From Sophora flavescens (taxonomy: Eukaryota > Streptophyta > Magnoliopsida > Fabales > Fabaceae): a DNA stretch of 64,000 bases. Below the pieces are notes generated by a model, which was not told the DNA's origin, did no database searches, and saw nothing but the letters and a program-made list of their open reading frames with translations. The position numbers and the translations under genes are program-made. Positions within the stretch are counted from its first letter, which is position 1. Each line of letters opens with the position of its first letter. Of this stretch, positions 1 through 9,387 are shown piece after piece. Location: the NCBI GenBank assembly GCA_030762895.1, contig CM061062.1:2999001-3063000 (forward strand). Reading direction: 5' to 3'.

Positions 1-143
1 CAGCTTTTATAGCTGGAGCCTACAACTGAAGGTAGTTACAGTTGAGTAACTGAACAATGCTGTCTAAGCACTTTCAGTTACTGTTAACAGTTACATACAG
101 CTAAGCTAGCTAAGTCTAGCTTTATGGGTATAATACTCTTATA
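1..143 (-). repeat. 3' LTR of copia A (cut by the window edge)
   Basis: Matches 8023-8169 with a few substitutions and a short divergent patch. On the minus strand it starts TATAAGAGTATT straight after the purine tract GGGGGAC, so it begins TA rather than TG. The remaining third lies left of position 1. Confidence 0.8.
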
Positions 144-318
144 GTCCCCCTTGCAATCTCAAGGTGGCTGTGAAGGCCCAACAGGAGCAAACACATTGAG
201 ATTGGTCCATAAGTCACATAACCGAGATGATGAAAGAGGTTTGGTGAATGAGTCAGCTAGCTGAGCACGGGCAAGGCACATGTTGAACTGTTAGAGCTTT
301 GGCAGCAACCTTTTCACG
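144..318 (-). pseudogene. copia A RNase H C-terminus and polypurine tract, interrupted by copia B
   Basis: Read on the minus strand this is the last part of a copia polyprotein. It includes an ADSFTKPLS-like motif typical of the end of copia RNase H, a short tail, a stop and a purine-rich tract next to the LTR. It joins in sense with 5339-5560 once copia B and one TCACG copy are removed. Frame breaks make it non-functional. Confidence 0.75.
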
Positions 319-503
319 TGTTGATATTAGTTGGACGGTGTGGACGGTGTGAGCTTAACTATGTTCCTAGGAATTAAATTTCCTTGTAAATTGTAAAGTG
401 TATTTACTGTTTAGTGTATATATATATCAACCATGATGAATAGAAGAATCATTCAAGCATTTCACAAATATTGTTATCTAAATTATGTCCAAGTCTTTCA
501 ACA
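319..503 (+). repeat. 5' LTR of copia B
   Basis: 185 bp, TGTTGATATTAG...CTTTCAACA. Contains two copies of a GGACGGTG motif near its start and a TATATATATA stretch (about 416-427) that probably serves as the promoter TATA region. The 3' copy has four GGACGGTG motifs. Confidence 0.92.
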
Positions 504-517
504 TGGTATCAAGAGCC
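504..517 (+). other. primer-binding site (initiator Met tRNA type) of copia B
   Basis: TGGTATCAAGAGCC directly after the 5' LTR, a one-base variant of the usual plant copia site TGGTATCAGAGCC, complementary to the 3' end of initiator methionine tRNA. Confidence 0.85.
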
Positions 518-977
518 AGGTTGGTTGTCCTTTAAGGTTTCTGCTTCTGGTCAGCAGAACCCAGTTTTTTAACGAACACATCTCTTTCCATATACCCAAA
601 CAGCAAGCTCAAGGTCCCAAAGTCCCCGTCACTGGCCAGCCCAGTATCCACCTCCGCCAGAAAACCACTCAGAAGCCACCGATCGGCCGTCCACCGGAGA
701 CTCGTCGCCCGAAACGTCCCCACGCGCCTCCACACGCACTCCTCCCTGTCGGCGCGTGTAAACCACGTGCCACCTTCCCGACGTCGGAGCCACCGCACGA
801 TCGCCCAGATCTGCTCGCCGGCGTCTCCTCTTCCTTTCTAGAGGGTCGGTTCTTCGATTCTCCGACTCTTTGACAAGTGGGTCTCCTCCACTTTGGTTCT
901 CAGTTCTCTGCATCTGGTCTTTCTTTTCATTCTGGTTCCCTGCTGCTGCTGGTCTCTTCTCATTCTCAGGTGTTAAG

Positions 978-2408
978 ATGGCTTCTACCTCACAGAAAAA
1001 TGATGGCCCTGCCTTCTCCATCTCTGGAACGCCTACAATTACTTCAGAGAAATTGAATGGTAAAAATTATTTTGCACGGTCAGCCTCTGTAGAACTTTGG
1101 TTTCTTGGTCAAGGATATTATGAACATCTGGAAAAGTCCTCAAAGAAAATTTCAGAAGAAAACTGTGAGCAATGGAAGAAACTTGACTATCAACTTTGTG
1201 CTCTCTTGTGGCAATCTGTGGAGCCAGCCATCCTCACAAATTTCAGAGCCTTCAAAACTTGTCACTCTTTCTGGAAAAAGGCTCAAAGTGTCTTTGCTAA
1301 TGACATTCAACGATTGTATGATGCTGCCCAAAAATTGGCCACTCTTAAACAAACTGATCATGACATGGTTGCCTATGTTTCGAAAGCCCAATCAGCAGTT
1401 GAGGAATTAAAATTATCCTTGGAAGCTGATAAACTCGAAGACATGAAGAAGAAACTTGATAACCTGTATATGGTGTTGATTCTACGAGGAATGCATTCAG
1501 ATTTTGATCATGTTCGCGATCAAGTCTTAACTGGCCAAGAAGTTCCTTCATTAGAAAATCTGATTACTCGACTCCTTCGGGTTCCCTCATCAAGAACAGA
1601 AGGAAATTCAGATTGTGATTTGAAAACTTCCGCCATGGTTTCCAATCGAGGGGGGAGAGGAGGTCATGCAAACAGAGGAGGACCAAACAGAGGAGGACGA
1701 GGTGGAAGAGGAGGTCGCCCCCAGTGTTCCTATTGCAAACGAATGGGCCATTCTCAAGACACTTGCTACTCCCTTCATGGATTCCCCGGAAAATCCGTGA
1801 ATATTTCTAAGTCTGAAACACCAGAGAGAAAATTTTCAGAAGCTGATTACCATGAGTACCTCCAGCTAAAGGCTGCCAAGGAATCTCAAACATCGTCTGC
1901 TATAGGAGCTCATAACTCTACTGCTTGTGTTTCTAGATCTGGTAATGATCAAAGTCCATGGATAATTGATTCAGGTGCCTCTGATCACATTGCTGGTAAT
2001 GGTTCTTTATTTTCATCCATTTCTCCTCCTGAAATTCCTCATTTCATTACTCTAGCTGATGGTTCTAGAGTTGCAGCAAAAGGAACCGGTCATGTATCAC
2101 CCTCTTCTTCTCTGTCTTTAAAATCGGTTTTGTTCATACCTGGTTGTCCTTTCAATTTAATATCTCTCAGCCAACTTACTCGTTCTCATAATTGTTCAGT
2201 AACATTTGATGCTAACTCCTTTGTCATACAGGAACGTGGTACGGGTCGAACGATTGGCGTAGGACATGAATCTCATGGTCTTTACTACCTTAAGCCTAAT
2301 CCTGCTTGGGTTTGCAATGCTGCCACATCACCAAAACTCCTTCATGAACGCTTGGGACACCCACATTCAGCTAAATTAAAAATAATGGTTCCAAGCCTTG
2401 AAAAATAA
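978..2408 (+). CDS. copia B gag-protease ORF
   Basis: Open frame of 476 codons from the ATG at 978 (starts MASTSQKND); the frame is open further upstream to 870, but that part looks like leader. Domains in order: a UBN2-type gag core (motif LNGKNYFARSASVELWFLGQ, about residues 22-41), a glycine/arginine-rich stretch, a CCHC zinc knuckle (CSYCKRMGHSQDTC), the aspartic protease with WIIDSGASDH, and the start of the integrase zinc-binding region (HERLGHP). The frame is lost at 2408, just before the CESCQLGKH half of the integrase zinc finger, so gag and protease could still be made but not the rest of the polyprotein. Confidence 0.85.
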   Translation: MASTSQKNDGPAFSISGTPTITSEKLNGKNYFARSASVELWFLGQGYYEHLEKSSKKISEENCEQWKKLDYQLCALLWQSVEPAILTNFRAFKTCHSFWKKAQSVFANDIQRLYDAAQKLATLKQTDHDMVAYVSKAQSAVEELKLSLEADKLEDMKKKLDNLYMVLILRGMHSDFDHVRDQVLTGQEVPSLENLITRLLRVPSSRTEGNSDCDLKTSAMVSNRGGRGGHANRGGPNRGGRGGRGGRPQCSYCKRMGHSQDTCYSLHGFPGKSVNISKSETPERKFSEADYHEYLQLKAAKESQTSSAIGAHNSTACVSRSGNDQSPWIIDSGASDHIAGNGSLFSSISPPEIPHFITLADGSRVAAKGTGHVSPSSSLSLKSVLFIPGCPFNLISLSQLTRSHNCSVTFDANSFVIQERGTGRTIGVGHESHGLYYLKPNPAWVCNAATSPKLLHERLGHPHSAKLKIMVPSLEK

Positions 2409-2411
2409 AGA

Positions 2412-3460
2412 CTTTCACCTGTGAGTCATGTCAGCTAGGAAAACATGTTCGTTCTTCTTTTGTTAGACATCTTGAAAGTCGTGTTGATTCTCCTTTTTCA
2501 ATTATTCATTCTGATATATGGGGCCCTAGTCGTGTCTCTTCTATGGGGTATAGATATTTTGTTACCTTCATTGATGAGTTTTCTCGATGTACTTGTGTGT
2601 TCTTAATGAAAGAACGTTTCGAAATTTTGTCCATTCTCACCTCTTTTGTTAATGAAATAAAAACTCAATTTGATAAGACAATTAAGATCTTTAGAAGTGA
2701 TAATGCAAAAGAATATTTTTCTTCTCGCTATTTCTTCTTTTTGTCATCACAGGGGCATTCTCCATCAATCCTCTTGTCCTCATACCCCTCAGTGGAATGG
2801 CATTGCCGAAAGGAAGAACAGACATATTGTTGAGACTGCTTTCGGACATTATTACTTCATGCAAATACACCGTCCGACATTGGGGTGATGTTTTTTGACA
2901 GCCTGTTTTCTGATAAATCGGATGCCTTCTTCCTCTATTGAAAATAAAATTCCACATTCCATTTTGTTTCCTAAAGAACCACTATTTCATGTTGCGCCAC
3001 GTATTTTTGGATGCACTTGTTTTGTTCATGATTTGTCTCCAGGTCTTGATAAGCTTGCTGCTAGAGCCATCAAATGTGTTTTCCTTGGATATTCCAGATT
3101 ACAGAAAGGCTACCGCTGTTTCTCTCCAGTTCACAATCGTTATTATATTATTGCAGATGTAACATTTTTTGAAGAAAAGTAATATTTCTCGCCCTCCATC
3201 GTTGAGTCTAATACTCTTCATGAAGTTTTTCCTATTCCCTATCTTGGTCCATCACCTTTGCAGGAATCAGAGTCAACTGTCGATTCTTCTGTAGATATTC
3301 CTGTCAATCCTCCACCTGAACAGACTCACAGATCACCCATCCTATATCGGCGTCGTCCACGAATTCCCAATACAAAACTTGAAGGTACTGAAAGACCAGT
3401 TGAATCATGTCCTACTTCAGCAGACAACCCGACTACGGACCTACCTTAGGATAATCATGA
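2412..3460 (+). pseudogene. copia B integrase and linker, frameshifted
   Basis: Continues from the gag-protease frame after a frameshift. Visible are CESCQLGKH (zinc-finger second half), the GPSRVSS and FVTFIDEFSRC region holding the first catalytic aspartates, RSDNAKEYF, and after another frame change the FGCTCFVHDLSPGLDKLAARA region of the integrase C-terminus (about 3010-3070). At least three frame changes and a stop near 3450 inactivate it. Confidence 0.8.
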
Positions 3461-3461
3461 C

Positions 3462-4535
3462 TTGCCCATTGCTCTTAGGAAAGTTACTCGGTCCACACGT
3501 AATCCCCATCCTATTTATAACTTCTTGAGTTATCATCGTCTCTCTCCTTCTTATCATTCTTTTGTGTCTTCTTTATCTTCTGTTACTCTTCCTAAAAATT
3601 TTTGTGAAGCACTTGATCATCCAGGATGGCGACAAGCCATGATTGATGAAATGCAGGCTTTGGAGCATAATGGTACATGGGAGTTAGTTCCTCTTCCTTC
3701 GGGCAAGAAACCTGTTGGTTGTCGGTGGGTTTATGCTATAAAAGTTGGGGCCGATGGACAGATTGATCGTCTCAAAGCTCGATTGGTAGACAAAGGTTAT
3801 ACCCAGATTTATGGCCTTGATTATGGAGATACTTTCACTCCTGTGGCTAAGATTACTTCTGTTCGACTATTTCTTGCCATAGCCGCCATCCGTCATTGGC
3901 CACTGTACCAGTTGGATATTAAAAATGCATTCCTGCATGGAGAATTAGAAGAGGAGATTTATATGGAGCAACCACCTGGATTTGTTGCTCAGGGGGAGTC
4001 TAGCTTGGTTTGCAAACTGTGACGGTCTCTTTATGGACTCAAACAATCCCCACGAGCTTGGTTTGGAAAATTCAGCTAAGTTGTTGAAGCTTTTGGGATC
4101 AAACGTAGTGAAGCTGACCATTCAGTTTTTTACTGCCATACCTCTCCAGATAAATGTGTTTACTTGGTGGTTTATGTAGATGATATAGTCATCACGGGAA
4201 ATGACCAGAAAAAAATTGCTGAGCTAAAGCAACACCTATTTAGTCACTTTCAGACAAAAGATTTGGGAAAGCTAAAATACTTTCTTGGAATTGAAGTTGC
4301 TCAGTCAGAAGACGGGATTATCATCTCACAAAGGAAGTATGTGTTAGATATACTTAAAGAAACTGGTATGTTGGATTGTCGACCAGTTGATAGTCCTATG
4401 GATCCAAATCAAAAACTGCTACCCAACCAGGGGGAGCCTTATTCCGATCCAGAAAGATATCGGAGATTGGTTGGGAAGCTCATCTATCTCACTATTACAA
4501 GGCCGAGATATTTCCTTTCTTTGTTGGAGTGGTGA
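3462..4535 (+). pseudogene. copia B reverse transcriptase, frameshifted
   Basis: Two frames hold the copia reverse transcriptase: 3462-4022 (WRQAMIDEMQALEHNGTWEL, later YQLDIKNAFLHGELEEEIYM) and 4164-4535 (VVYVDDIVITGND, the catalytic YVDD box, and the EVAQSEDGIIISQRKYVLDI region). A stop at 4021 and a frame change between them break the enzyme. Confidence 0.85.
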
Positions 4536-5126
4536 GTCAATTCATGCGATCTCCTCATAATGATCATTGGGATGCAAGAATACGAATCCGAGATACATTA
4601 AAAAGACACCGGGACAAGGACTACTTTATGAAGACAAAGGAAACACTCAAGTAGTTGGATTTTGCGATGCAGATTAGGCGAGATCACCTATTGATAGGCG
4701 TTCCACTTGAGTATTGTGTGTCTATTGGAGGAAACCTTGTCTTGTGGAAGAGTAAGAAACAAAATGTTGTAGCAAGGTCTAGTGCAGAGGTGAATATAGA
4801 GCCATGGCGATAGCCACGTGTGAGCTTATTTGGATTAAACAACTTCTTCAGAATTGAAGTTTGGAGATACTCAACAAATGAAGCTATGTTGTGATAACCA
4901 AGCAGCCCTCCATATAGCTTCCAATCCAGTATTTCATGAGAGAACTAAACATATCGAGATCGATTGTCATTTTGTCCGAGAGAAAGTCCTTTCTAAAGAA
5001 GTCGTCACCGAATTTGTTAGCTCTAATGATCAACTGGCAGACGTCTTTACAAAATCTCTAAGAGGACCAAGAATTCAAAATATTTGCTCCAAGCTTGGAG
5101 CATTTGATTTATATGCTCCACAAGGG
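4536..5126 (+). pseudogene. copia B RNase H, frameshifted
   Basis: C-terminal RNase H domain. The final frame (4854-5126) reads LCCDNQAALHIASNPVFHER, HIEIDCHFVREKV and DVFTKSLRGPRI, the usual copia ending, running into the purine tract CAAGGGGGAC at 5121-5130 that primes plus-strand synthesis. The upstream half (4536-4850) has several stops and indels. Confidence 0.8.
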
Positions 5127-5130
5127 GGAC

Positions 5131-5333
5131 TGTTGATATTAGTTGGACGGTGTGGACGGTGAGGACGGTGCGGACGGTGTGAGCTTAACTATGTTCCTAG
5201 GAATTAAATTTCCTTGTAAATTGTAAAGTGTATTTACTGTTTAGTGTATATATATATCAAGTATGATGAATAGAAGAATCATTCAAGCATTTCACAAATA
5301 TTGTTATCTAAATTATGTCCAAGTCTTTCAACA
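5131..5333 (+). repeat. 3' LTR of copia B
   Basis: 203 bp, TGTTGATATTAG...CTTTCAACA, preceded by the purine tract. Carries four GGACGGTG motifs against two in the 5' LTR; otherwise nearly identical. Followed by the TCACG target duplication. Confidence 0.92.
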
Positions 5334-5338
5334 TCACG

Positions 5339-5560
5339 CACGAAATGGATTGGTCTGGGCATGCAGAACAGGGTTGTGTGCCAATGAAACCGCACTGAGA
5401 TTGTCACAATAGAGCTGAGGTGTTGAGTATTTGATACTTAATTTAGTAAGTAATTACTGAATCCAGAGAACTTCTGCTGTGCTATTTGCAATACTACGAT
5501 ATTCCACCTCTGTGCTTGACCTTGCTACAAGTGTTTGCTTCTTAGAACTCCAAGAAATCA
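5339..5560 (-). pseudogene. copia A RNase H middle part
   Basis: Minus-strand reading gives SWSSKKQTLVARSSTEVEYR then a CDN-type segment (LYCDNLSAVSLAHNP), the RNase H core of copia A. It lies between copia B and the MITE at 5571-6165 and carries frame breaks. Confidence 0.8.
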
Positions 5561-5570
5561 GGTTGGGACC

Positions 5571-6165
5571 AGAGTTATCAATCCCGGATAGCAGCACGGA
5601 GCGGCTGACCCCGAAAACGCTATTACAGGATAGCGCATAGCGGGACGGCCGCTATTTTAGACAAGTGGGGAGAAGTGATAAGGGAGGAAGGAGGAGACGC
5701 AGTAGGATAAGAGGGGGAGAAGCAGAGGGAGAAGAGAGGAACCAAGCAGATCTTAACAGAAAGGAACGTGAGATGGGGGGAGGGAGAGAGTGGGAGGGAG
5801 AAACAGACCAAAATAAGGGTAAAATAGATAATTTAACGAGTACAAGTGAGGGATTTACCAAGTATAAGTGAGGGTAAAATAGAGATTTAAGTGTTAAAGA
5901 GAGGGTAAAATAGGAAGAGAAGAGAAAATTGTGACCTAACTCCTCTAAAAACTCTAGATCTGCTTGCAGCCGCCGCAGGAGAGCATGCGTGACACCTCCA
6001 ACAGCGGCGCCGACGACTGGGTTCGGCTGGAAATGGCTCGTCGGAGGCTTATGTGGACAGAAATTCGACCCATGATACAGGAGCGGCCCAAAAGCGCCCG
6101 CTTTACTGCTTTTCGGTGCGATATCCGCTGCGAAAGCGGCCGCGACCGCCGCTATTAACTAACCT
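5571..6165 (+). mobile_element. Mutator-like MITE with 10-bp target duplication
   Basis: 595-bp insert in the RNase H of copia A. The 10-bp sequence GGTTGGGACC is present on both sides (5561-5570 and 6166-6175), and removing the insert restores the copia frame GPN/LISWSS. Ends are AGAGTTATCAATCCCGG and, inverted, AGGTTAGTTAATAGCGG: short, imperfect inverted ends. The body has GC-rich ends with GCTATAGCG-type palindromes and a central stretch repeating GGGTAAAATAG. No transposase. A 9-10-bp duplication points to a Mutator-type helper. Relatives are at 8170, 13480, 19706, 61840 and 63655. Confidence 0.85.
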
Positions 6166-6175
6166 GGTTGGGACC

Positions 6176-6345
6176 AAAGAAAATGCAGGAACCTAAAGTG
6201 GAACGACGATCATCTGGGTCACTTGCCTAGTCCGCATCACAAAATGCCCGAATGGAACAAGTCTGAGATGCTGCAACAGGTTGCAACAGTAAGCCATATT
6301 GCAAAGAGCCTTTTAGGTACCTTAAATCCTTTTTACTGCTTGCCA
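6176..6345 (-). pseudogene. copia A reverse transcriptase end / RNase H start
   Basis: On the minus strand it reads LKGSLQYGLLLQP, then AFCDAD and DDRRST...CIFFGPN, the copia segment between reverse transcriptase and RNase H. One in-frame stop replaces the W after AFCDAD. It joins directly to protease-like sequence at about 6350, showing that integrase and most of reverse transcriptase are deleted. Confidence 0.8.
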
Positions 6346-7891
6346 ATGGGATTCTAAGAGACCCTTCTAAGAAAATGTGAATAGAACCCCGAGATTTAAC
6401 AAAACAGGTAGAGAGGTGAAATTCAAAATATACATTATTATCCTTTGCAAATTTAGAAACTGAGACAAGGTTTTTAGTAATGGTTGGGACTAATAGAAGA
6501 TTGTTGAGTGAGAGAGTGATGTGTGGGTGAATGGGTGAAGTGAATTTAGAATAACCTAGAGTTTATTGAGAGACCTTGGCCATTACCCATCATTACTTGG
6601 TCCTGGCCTCCAAAGGCAGTGCTATGGCTAAGATTCTGTGGATCTGCAGTAATATGATGTGATGCTCCCAAATCTGGATACCATACTTGAGCATCATAGG
6701 ACCTTCTGACCTTGGAGCAAGAATTTCCCGAGTAGATGGTGCAAACTAAGGCTGATGGTATTGAGGCTGAGAAAACTAAGGCAGCTGAAAATACTGAGGC
6801 ATTTGAGAATACTGATTTGACAGAGTTGCCACAAATGCACTAGGCGGATGTTGAGATTGAGGAGGTGGCCTTACTGGTGGTGCTGGTGCATGCTGAGAGT
6901 GGACATTATATTGATGTTCCTGAGAATATTGTGGAGGTGCTGGTTGGGGCAAAGTTTGATCAAATCTATACCAGCAATCATAGGCTTCATGTCCATGTTT
7001 GCGACAGAGTTGGCATCGAGGCCTGTTACCTCCACATCCACGGCCTCTACCACCGCGACCACAACCTCTTCCTCTAGCAGAGTCCTGATAAACAACATCT
7101 GGAGCTCGATAATCAGTGTTAGCACTGTGATAGGAGTTATTGGACTGAAAATTACTCGAGTTATTATTTGAAGAAGAAGAGGGAAGTGTAGTGGCTGAGC
7201 AACATTAAGAGATACTGAAGACGAGGATAGTTCTTGTCTGTACTTCTCAAACTGTGAATCTTGAACGATTAACAAAGCCTCAATATCATCCATCGAAGCA
7301 GGTTCCACACACGCATATATCATCATCACAAAGGAGTTATACTCCTCAGGCAAACCTTCTAAGATCGTGTCAATATGATCTTGATCGAACTTCAAACGAA
7401 TCCACAAGAGCACGAATCCGCATCAAGTACTCAGTGATCGATCTGAAACCTTTCTTGGTGCTTTTCAACTCAGATCGGAAATTACGAACTTTGGTGCGGA
7501 GGTGCGAATGAAAGAATTTGTGAACCTTGTCCCAAACTTGCCACGATTGCTTACAATTGAGAAATCGAGGAAGAACCGAGGGTGAAATCAAGCTCAATAA
7601 CCACGTGAATAGCATTTGATCTTGTAAGAGCCAGAGTTTATATGCGTCTGAAACAAGATCCATGGCTCGATCCACTTCAGAATTGAATATCGGAGGAATG
7701 TTAGGGTTTACCACATATCAATGGAGCTTATTTGCTATTATAACAGGTTCTACTTGCTATTTCCACAAATGAAAATTATGATCGTCGAGTTTTACTGCAA
7801 GAGGAGGATGAAAGTTCATCGGCACCGAAGAAGACGACGCAGCGCTGGTGACGTGAGTTTCGGTAACGTGCGGATCGGTTGTTTCCGCCAT
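6346..7891 (-). pseudogene. copia A gag and protease remnant
   Basis: Gag starts at the minus-strand ATG at 7891 (MAETTDPHVTE). Motifs: KLDDHNFHLWK, SWQVWDKVHKFFHSHLRTKV, ILEGLPEEYNSFV, an RGRG-rich stretch and the zinc knuckle CQLCRKHGHEAYDCWYRFD (about 6960-7015). Further on (about 6370-6700) a decayed protease region (ADPQNLSHSTAF) carries many stops. At least three frame changes are present, so no intact gag remains. Confidence 0.8.
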
Positions 7892-7938
7892 GGAAGGAGA
7901 AGAAGAAGCTCCGTCCCAGAAAATAGCTCTAGATACCA

Positions 7939-8169
7939 TAAACGAAGTAAAGATAGAGAGAGAAGAGAGATTGAAACTTTTCATTATTATTTCTCAAAGT
8001 GAATTTACACATGCTCTCAGCTTTTATAGCTGGAGCCTACAACTGAAGGTAGTTACAGTTGAGTAACTGAACAGTGCTAACTAAGCACTTTCGCATCTGT
8101 TACATTACGATTCTGATTACATACAGCTAAGCTAGCTAAGTCTAGCTCTACGGGTATAATACTCTTATA
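7939..8169 (-). repeat. 5' LTR of copia A, non-TG/CA ends
   Basis: 231 bp. On the minus strand it starts TATAAGAGTATTATACCC, holds a TATA box (CTATAAAAGC) and ends TTCGTTTA immediately before the primer-binding site TGGTATCTAGAGC (complement at 7926-7938). Both edges are fixed, by the matching 3' LTR next to its purine tract and by the primer-binding site, so the TA...TA ends are real. Confidence 0.8.
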
Positions 8170-8293
8170 GAAGAAAACGGAGTAGCCGCTATCCCCACGA
8201 AACGCCACTAATTCCCGTTACATGAAAATGCTACACGACCCATCCACCAGAGCGACCAGGTGCCGCTCTGCCGCTATAGCACGCGATTCACTA
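8170..8293. mobile_element. MITE end fragment (GCTATAGC family)
   Basis: Matches the inverse complement of 19706-19810: TTACATGA...CGACCCATCCACCA, then CCGCTATAGC and GCGATTCACT. It is the right end of a MITE into which copia A inserted; the left end would lie before position 1. Confidence 0.6.
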
Positions 8294-8628
8294 CCTAGGT
8301 TTGTACCCATGCAAGTTCATGTTGGGAGGAAACTCTTTTATTTGCTACCTATTTGATAAATCGGTTACCCTCTCATATGCTTGCCAATGTAAGTCCTGTC
8401 CAACTCATGACATCTTTCTTTCATTTTGTTCCTATTATGTAGAACCTACAGTCTTGTTTTTTTGCATTTATGGATCTTTGTTCATGTACATCGACATTAT
8501 TGCAGCAAACATGATGCCCATGCTATCAAGTAAGCTTGGTCATGTTGTTGAAAACAAGGGGTACAAATGTTATCACCCTCTGGGTGCCCTTTTGGTTTCC
8601 ATTGGATGCCATTATTCATGAAGGTGAG
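8294..8628 (+). pseudogene. copia E integrase remnant
   Basis: Strongly decayed. In shifting frames it reads SHMLANVSPVQL, a KGYKCYHP segment and MDAIIHE (compare the common copia KGYKCYHPPSRR...DVTFHE). This is the integrase C-terminus of a plus-strand copia that continues at 11709 after element P. Confidence 0.6.
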
Positions 8629-8973
8629 TGTTAGGAACGCAGCAATACAGAGACAGAAAATAGGAAAACTGAAATGTATTATTGATGTTCCTAGCCCGGA
8701 TCCAGAGATTACAGTGCTAGAAGAAGAAGAAAGAAAGAAAATACAAGATAGGTAGGCAATTTCGAGAGTGCCTTTCTCTCCCAAGGTTCCAGTCCCAAAT
8801 TCCAGTCTGCCCCTTTCCTCCCTTCCCTCATGCTTATATTCTCTCTCATACACTAGCACTCACACCTCACAGCTACTGCCAGCCTGGCAGTTAGTTACAT
8901 CATATTCTCACTTTTAGATCTAATCAGGTGCATTGCACCTTTAGAGGGCCTTGGAAGTCTTATGTCCGCATCA
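8629..8973 (-). repeat. 3' LTR of element P
   Basis: 345 bp; minus strand starts TGATGCGGACATAAG and ends GCGTTCCTAACA. A GAAGAAGAAAGAAAG stretch (plus strand) and a CATGAGGGAAGGGAGG stretch (minus strand) are shared with the 5' copy. Confidence 0.88.
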
Positions 8974-9387
8974 ATTCTTCCCCCTTTGAAACTCACCTTG
9001 TCCTCAAGGTGAACAAGTGAGTGGTTTCTTGAGCACACCTTTCCGGGGTCCCACTGTTTGAAACAAAATGCTGCAAATCATCGGGAACAAAGAATGATGT
9101 CCACCAGGGTCCCATTGATCAATCTCCCCTATCGCATCACAATTTGGTGGGATGCAAACCCTATGCACCAGCAAGAAGCCACGAGGCATTGTCTTGGAAG
9201 TTAGTAGCACCGATTTGGCTCTTTAGAAAGTTGTTTCGGAAATTCACTCCAACTCCAAAAGTATAGTTGACTTCAGCCACAAGAGGAGTTGGGTCCATGA
9301 TAATTGGGCCTGAATTCACAATAGCAGCACAACCACCCTCAAATTCTGCATATGTTCCACCTGGGTTAAATAAGAAGAAATCCAGGT

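Larger units (their letters stand above)
319..5333 (+). mobile_element. Ty1/copia retrotransposon B, full length with target duplication
   Basis: 5,015-bp element bounded by TG...CA LTRs (319-503 and 5131-5333) and flanked by the 5-bp target duplication TCACG (314-318 and 5334-5338). Order is LTR, primer-binding site, gag-protease, integrase, reverse transcriptase, RNase H, polypurine tract, LTR, the copia order. The LTRs differ by about two substitutions plus an 18-bp difference in repeat number, so insertion is fairly recent. The pol half is nevertheless broken by several frameshifts and stops. Same family as copia M (47218-51503) and the solo LTR at 20279-20500. Confidence 0.93.
1..8169 (-). 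mobile_element. Ty1/copia retrotransposon A, internally deleted, hosting two nested insertions
   Basis: A minus-strand copia element. Its 5' LTR (7939-8169) and the visible part of its 3' LTR (1-143) match closely. Reading right to left: LTR, primer-binding site, gag with zinc knuckle, a protease remnant, then directly the RNase H end and a polypurine tract. Integrase and reverse transcriptase are deleted, so it cannot move by itself. Copia B (319-5333) and a MITE (5571-6165) were inserted later, each with its own target duplication. The element sits inside a MITE whose other end is at 8170-8293. The 3' LTR runs off the window. Confidence 0.85.

Noticed and set aside
870..977. Upstream start for the copia B gag
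   Set aside because: The frame is open, but the residues are hydrophobic leader-like and copia gags of this group start at MAS; I used the ATG at 978.
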